64,000 nucleotides of DNA from NCBI RefSeq assembly GCF_030845195.1, contig NZ_CP132543.1:2621501-2685500 (forward strand). The letters are read 5' to 3'. Positions 54,557-62,705 of the stretch are shown here, in pieces; position 1 is the first letter of the stretch; each line of letters begins with the position of its first letter. The notes under the pieces were generated by a model. The model was not told where the DNA came from and searched no databases. It saw nothing but the letters and a program-made list of their open reading frames with translations. A program made the translations under genes and the position numbers. This stretch comes from Sanyastnella coralliicola. Its GTDB lineage: Bacteria; Bacteroidota; Bacteroidia; Flavobacteriales_D; Sanyastnellaceae.

Positions 54557-55282
54557 TTTCCAGGATTTTACGGTTTCGAAGATAAGGATACACGGGGGGG
54601 GCGAAAAGTTACAAGGCGGATCACGGTGGACGGTGGACGGTGGACGGTGGACGGTGGACGGTGGACGGTGGACGGAAAGAATAATAATTAGTGATTAATG
54701 AATACTGAATTGTGAACTGAGCTCACTCTAAGCACCATTCATTATTAGTTGCTCTTAGTCGAGTCAATCATCCCTGAACACAGGCGCAAGATTGCGCCAA
54801 TTAATGCCGGGGACGGTGGACGGAAAGAATAATAATTAGTGATTAATGAATAGTGAATAATAGGAAGGGCTTCTTCCTAATTCATCATTTAGGTTTCATT
54901 GAATGTTCTTGTCCTTATTGGCAATAATCGAATCCGCTCCAGGTAGGGCAATCCTTCTAAGACCCTGGATATTTACCCTTAAAACCAGGCGCATAAATGC
55001 GCCGCTAAGGGACCAAAGTACTACCATAAAGTCCTTTAGCGGTGCACCTGTCCCGTCCTTCGGGATTCATGCACCAATTAATGCCGGTGACAGGGGATGG
55101 TGGACGGTGGACGGAATGAATAAAAATTAGTGATTAATGAATACTGAATAATAAAATGGGCTTCTTCTTGATTCATAATTCATGGGTGAACTCAATTCTG
55201 AATTCATTACTTACGATTCATTAATCACTATTCACCCCCGTCTACCGTCCACCGTCCACCGTCTACTGTCTACTGTCTACTT
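54557..55282. repeat. Repeat island B (no gene)
   Basis: Between the SUMF1-gene start and the TIGR02757 stop. It has a GACGGTG array (54623-54675), a truncated hairpin element (54781-54798), a second array, one full hairpin element (54987-55075), more GACGGTG units (55098-55114), and an inverted heptad array (55240-55281). The words TAGTGATTAATGAAT near 55129 and its reverse complement near 55215 form an inverted repeat. Confidence 0.85.
54987..55075. repeat. Hairpin element copy B1
   Basis: GGCGCATAAATGCGCC left palindrome, GCTAAGGGAC / GTCCTTTAGC arms and the insert-bearing right palindrome. A truncated relative at 54781-54798 keeps only GGCGCAAGATTGCGCC. Confidence 0.8.
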
Positions 55283-56074
55283 TCAGCCAAACACCCCCGT
55301 TCCGAACAACGCAAAATCATACTTCACCGGGTCTTCCGCGTCTAACGAGCGTAATACCTCCATAAGTTCTTCCACGGCTTTCCAGTCGTTCTGTTTGCGG
55401 GTGAGTAAGCTGAGTTCTCTGGCGACGTTTCCCGTGTGGACGTCTAGTGGGACGTATAACTGGGATGGGGAAATTTGATTCCAAATGCCGAGGTCAACTC
55501 CCTTTTCTTTGGAGCGGACCATCCAGCGGAGGTACATGTTGATGCGTTTGGCACTTGAGCCGCGTGTGGGGTCGGCTACGTGTTTAGTGGTTCTACCGGG
55601 GTGCTCGATGGAGAAGAATACCTTTTTGAATTCCGCGATAGCGAGACCCATCTGACCCTTGGAAGCAATGGCATTAGCAAAAACAGTTTCCAAGCCTCCG
55701 TGATGGCGGTAGATGTTTCGGAGCGAAGCGACAAAGAAGAGCAGATCAGTATCATTAAAGGTGCGATGGACGAAGCCTTGAAGGCGCTTCATGTCTTGAT
55801 CTTCGGCGTTCAAAATGAAGTCGTGGGGAGCTTGATCCATGCGCTCTACGATGCTGTGTGCGTTGTTGATGATGGTCTTGCGTTGCCCCCAAGCGATGGT
55901 AGCAGCGAGGAAGCCGCTAATCTCTTGGTCTTCCTTTTTTGTGAAGGACTGCGGAATCTGAATCGGATCGGAATCGATGAACTCTGGTGATTCGTACTTC
56001 AGCCATTGTGCATCGAGCCAATCTCCGAGCTCTTCACGTTTCGTTGGAAAACTTGTTGTTAAAAGACGTTTCAC
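55283..56074 (-). CDS. TIGR02757/DUF2400 family protein
   Basis: 263 residues. Family signatures seen are DSDPIQIPQSFTKKEDQEISGFLAATIAWGQRKTII, FVHRTFNDTDLLFFVASLR and PLDVHTGNVARELSLLTRKQNDW. Function is unknown; the helical pattern resembles HhH DNA-glycosylase-like folds, but I cannot name a catalytic residue. The stop codon immediately follows an inverted heptad array. One copy of the iterated 13-mer is inside. Confidence 0.85.
   Translation of the reverse strand: MKRLLTTSFPTKREELGDWLDAQWLKYESPEFIDSDPIQIPQSFTKKEDQEISGFLAATIAWGQRKTIINNAHSIVERMDQAPHDFILNAEDQDMKRLQGFVHRTFNDTDLLFFVASLRNIYRHHGGLETVFANAIASKGQMGLAIAEFKKVFFSIEHPGRTTKHVADPTRGSSAKRINMYLRWMVRSKEKGVDLGIWNQISPSQLYVPLDVHTGNVARELSLLTRKQNDWKAVEELMEVLRSLDAEDPVKYDFALFGTGVFG
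55631..55643 (-). repeat. Iterated 13-mer CGCTANCGCGGAA, copy 11
   Basis: Central N is T. It lies in the TIGR02757 gene in the frame reading A-I-A-E. Confidence 0.8.
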
Positions 56075-56110
56075 TTCTAATTTGGTCGCTTGCAGGAAGC
56101 AAAAATGCGC

Positions 56111-56118
56111 TAACTTTG
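56111..56118 (+). promoter_or_regulatory. Candidate -7 promoter element of the BatA-like gene
   Basis: TAACTTTG is an exact match ending seven bases before the BatA ATG, again leaving almost no leader. Confidence 0.6.
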
Positions 56119-56125
56119 ACGTTTA

Positions 56126-58180
56126 ATGAAATTCGCACATCCGGAAATACTCTGGGCACTCATCGCACTGGCCGTTCCAGTGATCGTCCACCTCTTCAAT
56201 TTTCGGAGATTCAAACGTGTTGAATTCTCTAACGTCGCATTCCTTAAAGAAGTTCAGCAAGAGACCAAGTCGCGTTCACGACTCAAACACCTCTTGATTC
56301 TTACTTCGCGTTTGTTGGCGATCCTCTTCCTTGTCTTTGCTTTTGCCCAACCCTTCATCCCCCTCGATGAAACAAGAACGGGAGCGACCACACGAAACGT
56401 TTCGATCTACATTGACAACAGTTTCAGTATGGATGCCTTGAGCGGTGAAGGAAGACTGCTTGATCTCGCCAAGGCGAAAGCAGGTGAAGTCATCAGTGCT
56501 TATCAGGCTACCGATCGATTCCAAATCATCACTAATGATCTGGAAGGTCGACATCAACGATTCCACAGCCAAGAAGACGTGTTAGACATGCTCGATGAAA
56601 TCACGGTTTCATCTGCAGTACGACCGTTGGGAGAAGTCATTCAACGTCAACAAGACCTGATCATGACCTCTGGTGCTGAAGACACCTATGGCGGGAATAT
56701 CTTCGTCTTCTCTGATCTTCAAGAGTCAACACACCGCTTCGATGGCTTTGTTCCAGACAGTGCCATCAACGTGCGTTTCGTTCCAGAATTTGCCACGAGA
56801 TCAGCCAATGTTTGGATTGATTCTATCTGGTTTGATACTCCAGTGCGTAGCTTGAACGAACCAGAAAAGCTGAACCTGCGCATCATGAACGATGCCGCTG
56901 AAGGACTAGATAATGTCCCGATGAAATTGGAAATCAATGGACAGCAAAAAGCCATTGGTAGCTTCAACGTACTACCCGGAACATTCACTGATACTTGTCT
57001 TTACTTCACATCGACTACCCCTGGGGTGAAGCACTGCAGACTTTCGATTCAAGATCACCCGATTAGCTACGACGACGATTGGCACTTTGGCTTCACCATC
57101 GCAGCCAAAGTAAAAGTGCTAGTGATCAAAGAGGCCAACGGTGGAGGTGAGTTCCGCAGCATCTTTGGGAATGACCCGTTCTACGATCTTGAAGTGAGTG
57201 ACCTGGGGAATGTCAACTACGGACGTATCCCTCTCTTCGATTTGGTGATCTTGGATGAGCCGAGTTCGATTGCTTCCGGGCTGACCCAAGAATTAGCGAG
57301 CTTCATCAATGATGGCGGAACCGTACTCTTCTTCCCGAAATCAAATGGTGAGAAGAATTCTTACAATGAACTGTTGCTCGCAGGTGGGGCGCCATCGATT
57401 AAGAGCCGCACTTCTATTCGATCAAAGGTTTCTGACATCAACCTATCACACCCTATTTACGCTGGGGTATTTGATCGCATTCCAGAAAACATTGACCTGC
57501 CACAAGTCACGAGTTACCTCGCCTTTAGCAGAGGTTCTCGTTCGGGTGAGCAACAACTCTTGACCCTCCAGAATGGTGACCCTTTCTTCTTCCGCGCTAG
57601 CGAAGGTGAAGGACAACTATTCGTTTCAGCAGTAGGCCTAAGTCAAGAAGAAAGCAACTTCTCGAAGCACGCCATTTTTGTACCAACCATCTTGAGGGTA
57701 GCGGAATTCGCTCGACCAAGTGGAGACATGGATCAGACCATTGGTGCAGACGCCGTTCTTACCTTAAGAAAGCTTCCGGTGACCGGTGACGCCTCGTTTA
57801 AGCTTCAGCGTGTGGGGAGCGAAGAAGGCTACATTCCAAGACACCGCTCTGTTCGTGGAGGGGTTGAGATCTTCCTAGGAGATCAGCAGGGAAGCGCAGG
57901 AAATTATGAACTCTTACTCGCAGACTCTGTCGTAAAAGCGATTGGTCTGAACTACTCACGCGATGAGTCTTCTTTGAGTGCCTACACCAAGGCCAATTGG
58001 GAGAACGAACTGGCGCTCGCTGGTTGGAATAAGAGTTCTGTTATTGAATCGTCTATTGATACGGTAAGCAACGCAGTGGAGCAACTTGATGAAGGCAAGG
58101 TCTTGTGGGACCTCTTCATTATGTTAGCCATTGCCATGCTAGTTATTGAATTGCTGCTCATTAAATTTTGGAAATCTTGA
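56126..58180 (+). CDS. BatA-like membrane protein
   Basis: 684 residues. The N-terminal BatA domain (FAHPEILWALIALAVPVIVHLFNFRR ... LLAILFLVFAFAQPFIP) has two transmembrane helices. A von Willebrand A-like domain follows, with the NVSIYIDNSFSMDA strand whose DxSxS motif reads DNSFS. Residues about 215-640 are periplasmic with no assigned domain, and a last helix is near the C-terminus (LFIMLAIAMLVIELLLI). Bat proteins are envelope proteins of uncertain role. Its stop overlaps the dihydroorotase-like ATG (TGATG), so the two are translationally coupled. Confidence 0.88.
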   Translation: MKFAHPEILWALIALAVPVIVHLFNFRRFKRVEFSNVAFLKEVQQETKSRSRLKHLLILTSRLLAILFLVFAFAQPFIPLDETRTGATTRNVSIYIDNSFSMDALSGEGRLLDLAKAKAGEVISAYQATDRFQIITNDLEGRHQRFHSQEDVLDMLDEITVSSAVRPLGEVIQRQQDLIMTSGAEDTYGGNIFVFSDLQESTHRFDGFVPDSAINVRFVPEFATRSANVWIDSIWFDTPVRSLNEPEKLNLRIMNDAAEGLDNVPMKLEINGQQKAIGSFNVLPGTFTDTCLYFTSTTPGVKHCRLSIQDHPISYDDDWHFGFTIAAKVKVLVIKEANGGGEFRSIFGNDPFYDLEVSDLGNVNYGRIPLFDLVILDEPSSIASGLTQELASFINDGGTVLFFPKSNGEKNSYNELLLAGGAPSIKSRTSIRSKVSDINLSHPIYAGVFDRIPENIDLPQVTSYLAFSRGSRSGEQQLLTLQNGDPFFFRASEGEGQLFVSAVGLSQEESNFSKHAIFVPTILRVAEFARPSGDMDQTIGADAVLTLRKLPVTGDASFKLQRVGSEEGYIPRHRSVRGGVEIFLGDQQGSAGNYELLLADSVVKAIGLNYSRDESSLSAYTKANWENELALAGWNKSSVIESSIDTVSNAVEQLDEGKVLWDLFIMLAIAMLVIELLLIKFWKS
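57590..57602 (-). repeat. Iterated 13-mer CGCTANCGCGGAA, copy 12
   Basis: Central N is G. It lies in the BatA-like gene in the frame reading F-R-A-S-E, as copy 6. Confidence 0.8.
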
Positions 58181-59430
58181 TGCGTTGGTTGATCAAATCG
58201 GCTACAATCGTTGACCCGAATTCGCCCCTACACGGGAAGAAAAGAGACATCCTTATTGAGAATGGAAAGATCTCCGATATCAAATCGAAGATCAGTGATA
58301 AGAAAGCCAAGGAGATCAGTTTCCCGAACCTTCATGTTTCACCAGGCTGGGTTGATACCCGTGCACACTTTGCCGATCCAGGTGAAGAGTACAAAGAAGG
58401 TCTGCAAAACGGACTTGACGCCGCAGCGGCTGGTGGATTCACCCACGTGGTATCCATGCCGGACACCACTCCGGTGGTTGATTCAAAAGGACAACTAGAA
58501 TACCTCCTTCGTCGTTCAGATGGCCATGCTACGCGACTTTGTCCGGCAGGAGCCCTCTCGCAAGGTTCCAAAGGAAAGCAGCTCGCTGAGCTCTATGATA
58601 TGCACTGCTCAGGTGCGGTGATGTTCACTGACGGACATTCAACCAAGCGCACGGAGCTAATGCGTCGAGCGCTTGAGTACACCAAAACATTCGGTGGTGT
58701 TGTAGCCAGTCTTCCGTACGATGAAGACCTCTCAGAGAAAGGCAACATGCACGAAGGTGTGACCAGCACCATGAATGGATTGAAAGCCATTCCAACCATG
58801 GCGGAGACCATCCGCATCATGCGTGATATCGAACTCCTCCGCTACACTGGCGGAAGACTTCACTTCATGCTTGTTTCTTCAGCAGAAGGAGTCAACTTGA
58901 TCAAACGCGCAAAGAAAGAAGGACTCGAAGTAACCTGCGGTGTATCTGTACATCACCTCATGCACACGGATGAAGACCTTGCAGACTTCAATTCAAACCT
59001 GAAGGTGAGTCCACCATTCCGTTCAAAGACAGATCGAAGCGCCTTGCTAAAGGCAGTGAACGACGGCACTGTGGATGTCATCTGTTCAGATCACCGTCCA
59101 GAAGATGTGGAGCACAAGAAATTGGAGTTCCCTCAAGCGAACTTTGGAATCGGTGCGATTGAAGATAGCTTCTCAGTAGCGATGACTGCTGGAGTATCTC
59201 CAGAACAATTCGTGGAGCGCACAGCACATGCTGGCCGCAAGCTGATCGGACTAGAAGCTGCCGCCATCCAAAAAGACGCGGAAGCAGACTTGACCTTGTT
59301 TGACCCGAGCTTGAAGCACGAGGTAAACAAAGACCATATCAGTCTAGCCTACAACAATCCTTATGTAGGTCAGGAATTGACAGGAAAAGTATTTGGAGTG
59401 ATCCGCGGTGAAGCGGCAGCCATTCGTTGA
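58180..59430 (+). CDS. Dihydroorotase-like amidohydrolase, probably catalytically inactive
   Basis: 416 residues from MRWLIKSATIVDP. Overall length and layout match class I dihydroorotase (VVSMPDTTPVVDS; GNMHEGVTSTMNG; PTMAETIRIMRDIELL; NLKVSPPFRSKTDRSALLKA; DVICSDHRPED). The metal site looks degraded: the usual HxHLR reads RAHFA (residues 61-65), the usual H before ED is PYDED (around 179), and the HVS histidine is LVS (231). Asp304 and His258/259 remain. It therefore resembles non-catalytic pyrC' proteins that support aspartate carbamoyltransferase, but no pyrB is here. Coupled to BatA. Confidence 0.85.
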   Translation: MRWLIKSATIVDPNSPLHGKKRDILIENGKISDIKSKISDKKAKEISFPNLHVSPGWVDTRAHFADPGEEYKEGLQNGLDAAAAGGFTHVVSMPDTTPVVDSKGQLEYLLRRSDGHATRLCPAGALSQGSKGKQLAELYDMHCSGAVMFTDGHSTKRTELMRRALEYTKTFGGVVASLPYDEDLSEKGNMHEGVTSTMNGLKAIPTMAETIRIMRDIELLRYTGGRLHFMLVSSAEGVNLIKRAKKEGLEVTCGVSVHHLMHTDEDLADFNSNLKVSPPFRSKTDRSALLKAVNDGTVDVICSDHRPEDVEHKKLEFPQANFGIGAIEDSFSVAMTAGVSPEQFVERTAHAGRKLIGLEAAAIQKDAEADLTLFDPSLKHEVNKDHISLAYNNPYVGQELTGKVFGVIRGEAAAIR

Positions 59431-59745
59431 TTAGGCCTGACCCTGAGGTCCTCCGAAGTTCATCGGCATCATCTGCTCTGGTCCCTTCGACTCAGCAATT
59501 GGTCCGTGCTGTGATTCGTACTTGCGTACGTTTTCAGCCAACGCTTTCATCAAACGCTTCGCGTGCTGCGGAGTGATGATCACACGAGACTTCACTTGTG
59601 CCTTCGGAACACCTGGCATCACGCGTACAAAGTCTACCACAAATTCTGATGGCGAGTGCGTGATCACGGCTAGGTTAGAGTAGATTCCCTGCGATACTTC
59701 TTCTGATAGCTCAATGTTGAGCTTGTTCTTCTTCGGTTGTTCCAT
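59431..59745 (-). CDS. DUF3467 family protein
   Basis: 104 residues. LNIELSEEVSQGIYSNLAVITHSPSEFVVDFVRVMPG and VKSRVIITPQHAKRLMKALAENVRKYE are the family pattern. It is small and soluble, of unknown function. Its stop directly follows the stop of the dihydroorotase-like gene (convergent). Confidence 0.9.
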   Translation of the reverse strand: MEQPKKNKLNIELSEEVSQGIYSNLAVITHSPSEFVVDFVRVMPGVPKAQVKSRVIITPQHAKRLMKALAENVRKYESQHGPIAESKGPEQMMPMNFGGPQGQA

Positions 59746-59795
59746 ATCACAAACTTACAACCCCCAATTTCAAATGCAATGCAATGATGGTTAAA

Positions 59796-60488
59796 TCAGA
59801 AGATTCCCTTCAAATCATCGAGGTGATGCAATTCATGGTGGATATCCACTTTCACCTCTTCTTTCTCTGGATTGTAGTAGATCCCTTTCCACCCCACATT
59901 CATGGCTCCGAGGACATCCGCCTCCAAATGGTCACCAATCATGGCGATGGGCTCCGTGTTCAATCCCGTTAACTCCTTGGCCTTATGAAAGGCAATCGGA
60001 TCAGGCTTCTTCACCCCGATTTGATCTGAGGTAATCACCTCATCGAAGTATGGCTTCAATCCACTTTTATCCATCTTGATGTGCTGTACCTCTTCGAATC
60101 CGTTGGTCAGAATATGCAAGATGTAATCTTTCGACTTCAGGTATTCCACGGCCTCAATCGCCCCCGGCATCAAGTGGGTGTTGTGCGGAGAGATGCGAAT
60201 GTACTCCTCCCCCAACTCAGCAGATTGTTCTTTGGTAATTCCTTGTTGCTCGAAAGCCCTGAAGAAACGGTTGTAACGTAAGTCGTGCTTAGTCATCTTG
60301 CCTACACGATACAAGGCCCATGAGCGCTCGTTCTCCGCTTCATAGATATCAATGAAGGTCGCTAATGATTCAATCCCCATTTCCTTGATTTTGTACTGCT
60401 CATACAACTGTTCAAGGGCTTGGCGAGAATTCGCTTCAAAGTCCCAAAGCGTATGATCTAAATCGAAGAAAATGTGTCGAATTTCCAT
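59796..60488 (-). CDS. HAD-family pyrimidine nucleotidase (YjjG type)
   Basis: 230 residues. Motif I FFDLDHTLWDF near the N-terminus, motif II HILTNGFEEVQ, motif III lysine in GVKKPDPIAFHKA and motif IV MIGDHLEADVLGAMNVGWKGI match YjjG-type noncanonical pyrimidine nucleotidases. It dephosphorylates pyrimidine nucleoside monophosphates. It is the last gene of the upp operon and starts inside the preceding stop (TAATG), a context that supports pyrimidine metabolism. Confidence 0.92.
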   Translation of the reverse strand: MEIRHIFFDLDHTLWDFEANSRQALEQLYEQYKIKEMGIESLATFIDIYEAENERSWALYRVGKMTKHDLRYNRFFRAFEQQGITKEQSAELGEEYIRISPHNTHLMPGAIEAVEYLKSKDYILHILTNGFEEVQHIKMDKSGLKPYFDEVITSDQIGVKKPDPIAFHKAKELTGLNTEPIAMIGDHLEADVLGAMNVGWKGIYYNPEKEEVKVDIHHELHHLDDLKGIF

Positions 60489-60925
60489 TAGAACAAGAGT
60501 TTAAATAGGGTGGCCAAACCACAGAATATGAAGGCCCAACAAGTGAACCCTAGGCATAACTTCAATCGAAGCATTGGTTCATTTCGATAGTACTTCACCG
60601 CCAGCAAGGTAGAAATCGGAACCGAGATAAAGGCGGAGAGTGCAATCAATCCAAAGAGTCCATACTTCGCCTTGATCGCGACAATTCTTCTTCGTGAAAC
60701 CGTCACTACCTTGGCTTCTTTGCGTCTTCCACGCTCACTCAGGTAAGCGAAGAGTCGATCTCCAAAGAACGCGACGAGGTAAACACCCATGGCTGCTCCA
60801 GAACTAGCAATCAAAAACGTTTCTAGGAAGCCTTTCCCGGCACCCAGAATCATGAGCCAAGGAAGGAAAAGGAACTTGACAATGGCTAACGCCCACCACC
60901 CAAGTAATTCCAGTATAAACTCCAT
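60488..60925 (-). CDS. Small integral membrane protein of unknown function
   Basis: 145 residues with about four transmembrane segments (LGWWALAIVKFLFLPWLMIL; FLIASSGAAMGVYLVAFF; YGLFGLIALSAFISVPIST; LCLGFTCWAFIFCGLATLF) and a basic cytoplasmic loop (SERGRRKEAKVVTVSRRR). Weakly like small multidrug export or DedA-type proteins, but not assigned. It sits between upp and the nucleotidase gene with TAATG overlaps on both sides. Confidence 0.8.
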   Translation of the reverse strand: MEFILELLGWWALAIVKFLFLPWLMILGAGKGFLETFLIASSGAAMGVYLVAFFGDRLFAYLSERGRRKEAKVVTVSRRRIVAIKAKYGLFGLIALSAFISVPISTLLAVKYYRNEPMLRLKLCLGFTCWAFIFCGLATLFKLLF

Positions 60926-61575
60926 TACATGTTTTTGCGTCCGTAGGCGAGATCACCCGCGTCACCAAGTCCAGGTACGATGTACGACTGAGCGGTCAAT
61001 TCGCTATCCACAGCTCCAGCCCAAATGGTAATATTCTCAGGCAATTGACTTTTGATGTGCGCGATTCCTTGATTGCTCGCTATCGCGGAAGCGATATGGA
61101 TATGCTTCGGAGTACCCTTCGCCTTCAAGGCTTGGTAAACACACTCCACAGAAGATCCTGTCGCAATCATCGGATCACACAAGATCACCGTACGATCATT
61201 AATCGAAGGCGAAGAAACATACTCCACCTCAATCTCAAAATCTCCTCCCTTATGTGAACGACGGTAAGCTGAAATGAATCCGTTGTCCGCCGCGTCGAAG
61301 TAATTCAAAAACCCCTGATGAAACGGCAACCCCGCACGCAGAATCGTAACCAACACCGGCTGCTCGCTAATCACGTGCATATCAGCCTCTCCCAAGGGAG
61401 TGATAATCTCCTTCTCCTCTACCGGAAAGGTCTTGCTAATCTCATAGGCCATCACTTCCGCAATGCGCTCCAAATTTCTACGAAATCGCATGCGATCTTT
61501 CTGAGTCTCCTGAGATCGAATCTCAGCGATAAAGGTGTTGAAGACTGAGTTTGTCTTACCGAGTTCACGAACCAT
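60925..61575 (-). CDS. upp: Uracil phosphoribosyltransferase
   Basis: 216 residues. The PRPP-binding loop is VILCDPMIATGSSVECV, with VTILRAGLPFHQGF and the uracil-binding YIVPGLGDAGDLAYG at the C-terminus. It makes UMP from uracil and PRPP in salvage. It heads a three-gene operon with a membrane protein and a pyrimidine nucleotidase. Upstream is repeat island C. Confidence 0.96.
   Translation of the reverse strand: MVRELGKTNSVFNTFIAEIRSQETQKDRMRFRRNLERIAEVMAYEISKTFPVEEKEIITPLGEADMHVISEQPVLVTILRAGLPFHQGFLNYFDAADNGFISAYRRSHKGGDFEIEVEYVSSPSINDRTVILCDPMIATGSSVECVYQALKAKGTPKHIHIASAIASNQGIAHIKSQLPENITIWAGAVDSELTAQSYIVPGLGDAGDLAYGRKNM
61078..61090 (+). repeat. Iterated 13-mer CGCTANCGCGGAA, copy 13
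   Basis: Central N is T. It lies in upp in the third frame, reading S-A-I-A on the coding strand. Confidence 0.8.
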
Positions 61576-61918
61576 GTAGCAAAGTTAGGCAAACGGGGTG
61601 GATCAGACGAGAGTCGAGGGTCGAGAGATAAAACGTGGACTGTGGACCGTGGACCGTGGACCGTGGACAGAATGAATAATGATTAATAAATAATGAATAC
61701 TGAATTGTAAACTGAGCTCCTCAATTCACCATTCATTATTCTTTGCTCCTGTTTGAGTCAATTATCTCTAATTACAGGCGCAAGATTGCGGAAGACGGTG
61801 GACGGTGGACGGGAGGAATAATGATTAATAAATAATGAATACTGAATTGTAAACTGGGCTCGGCCTATTCACGATTCATTACTCTTTGCTCTTTGTCGAG
61901 TCAATCATCCCTAAATAC

Positions 61919-62008
61919 AGGCGCAAGATTGCGCCGCTAAAGGACCCAAAGTAGGACAAATTGGTCCTTTAGCGGTGCACCTGTCCCGTTCTTCGGGATT
62001 TATGCACC
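61919..62008. repeat. Hairpin element copy C1
   Basis: Left palindrome is GGCGCAAGATTGCGCC, with both inner stem bases changed relative to copies A1, A2 and B1. Arms GCTAAAGGACC / GGTCCTTTAGC form a perfect 11-base stem. Confidence 0.8.
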
Positions 62009-62138
62009 AATTATCGCCGGGGACGGTGGACGGAATGAATAATGATTAATAAATAATGACTACTGAATAATAAACTGGGCTGCTCAATTCACAATTCATC
62101 ATTCTTTACTCCTGTTTGAGTCAATTATCCCTAATTAC

Positions 62139-62230
62139 AGGCGCAAGATTGCGCCGCTAAAGGACTGAGGGTAGGACAATATTGGTCCTTTAGCGGTGCA
62201 CCTGTCCCGTTCTTCGGGATTCATGCACCT
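62139..62230. repeat. Hairpin element copy C2
   Basis: Same left palindrome as C1; loop differs, with GACTGAGGGTAGGACAATA between the arms. Confidence 0.8.
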
Positions 62231-62368
62231 TTCAATGCCGGGGACGGTAGATGGTAGACGGAATAAACGCTGAATTACAAAATTAGCCCCCCCCAATTCA
62301 TAATTCATTAATAACTAATCATTATTTATTATTCTTTACTCCTATATGAGTCAATCATCTCTAAACAC

Positions 62369-62460
62369 AGGCGCAAGATTGCGCCGCTAAAGGACTGAGG
62401 GTCGGACAATATTGGTCCTTTAGCGGTGCACCTGTCCCGTTCTTCGGGATTCATGCACCT
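62369..62460. repeat. Hairpin element copy C3
   Basis: Nearly identical to C4 over the whole element, differing from C2 mainly at one loop base. Confidence 0.8.
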
Positions 62461-62613
62461 TTCAATGCCGGGGACGGTAGACGGTAGACGGTAGACGGTA
62501 GACGGAATAAACGCTGAATTACAAAATGAGACTACCCCCAATTCATAATTCATTAATAACTAATCATTATTTATTATTCATCACTCCTATATGAGTCAAT
62601 CATCCCTAAATAC

Positions 62614-62705
62614 AGGCGCAAGATTGCGCCGCTAAAGGACTGAGGGTCGGACAATATTGGTCCTTTAGCGGTGCACCTGTCCCGTTCTTCGGGATTCATG
62701 CACCT
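62614..62705. repeat. Hairpin element copy C4
   Basis: Last copy, about 100 bases before the stop of the deacetylase-family gene. Confidence 0.8.

Noticed and set aside
1648-61090. Idea that the iterated 13-mer is only a favoured codon set for the peptide A-S-A-E
   Set aside because: Five of the thirteen copies (1, 6, 9, 12, 13) are read in other frames, giving F-R-A-S or S-A-x-A, and the base before the core is C in all thirteen.
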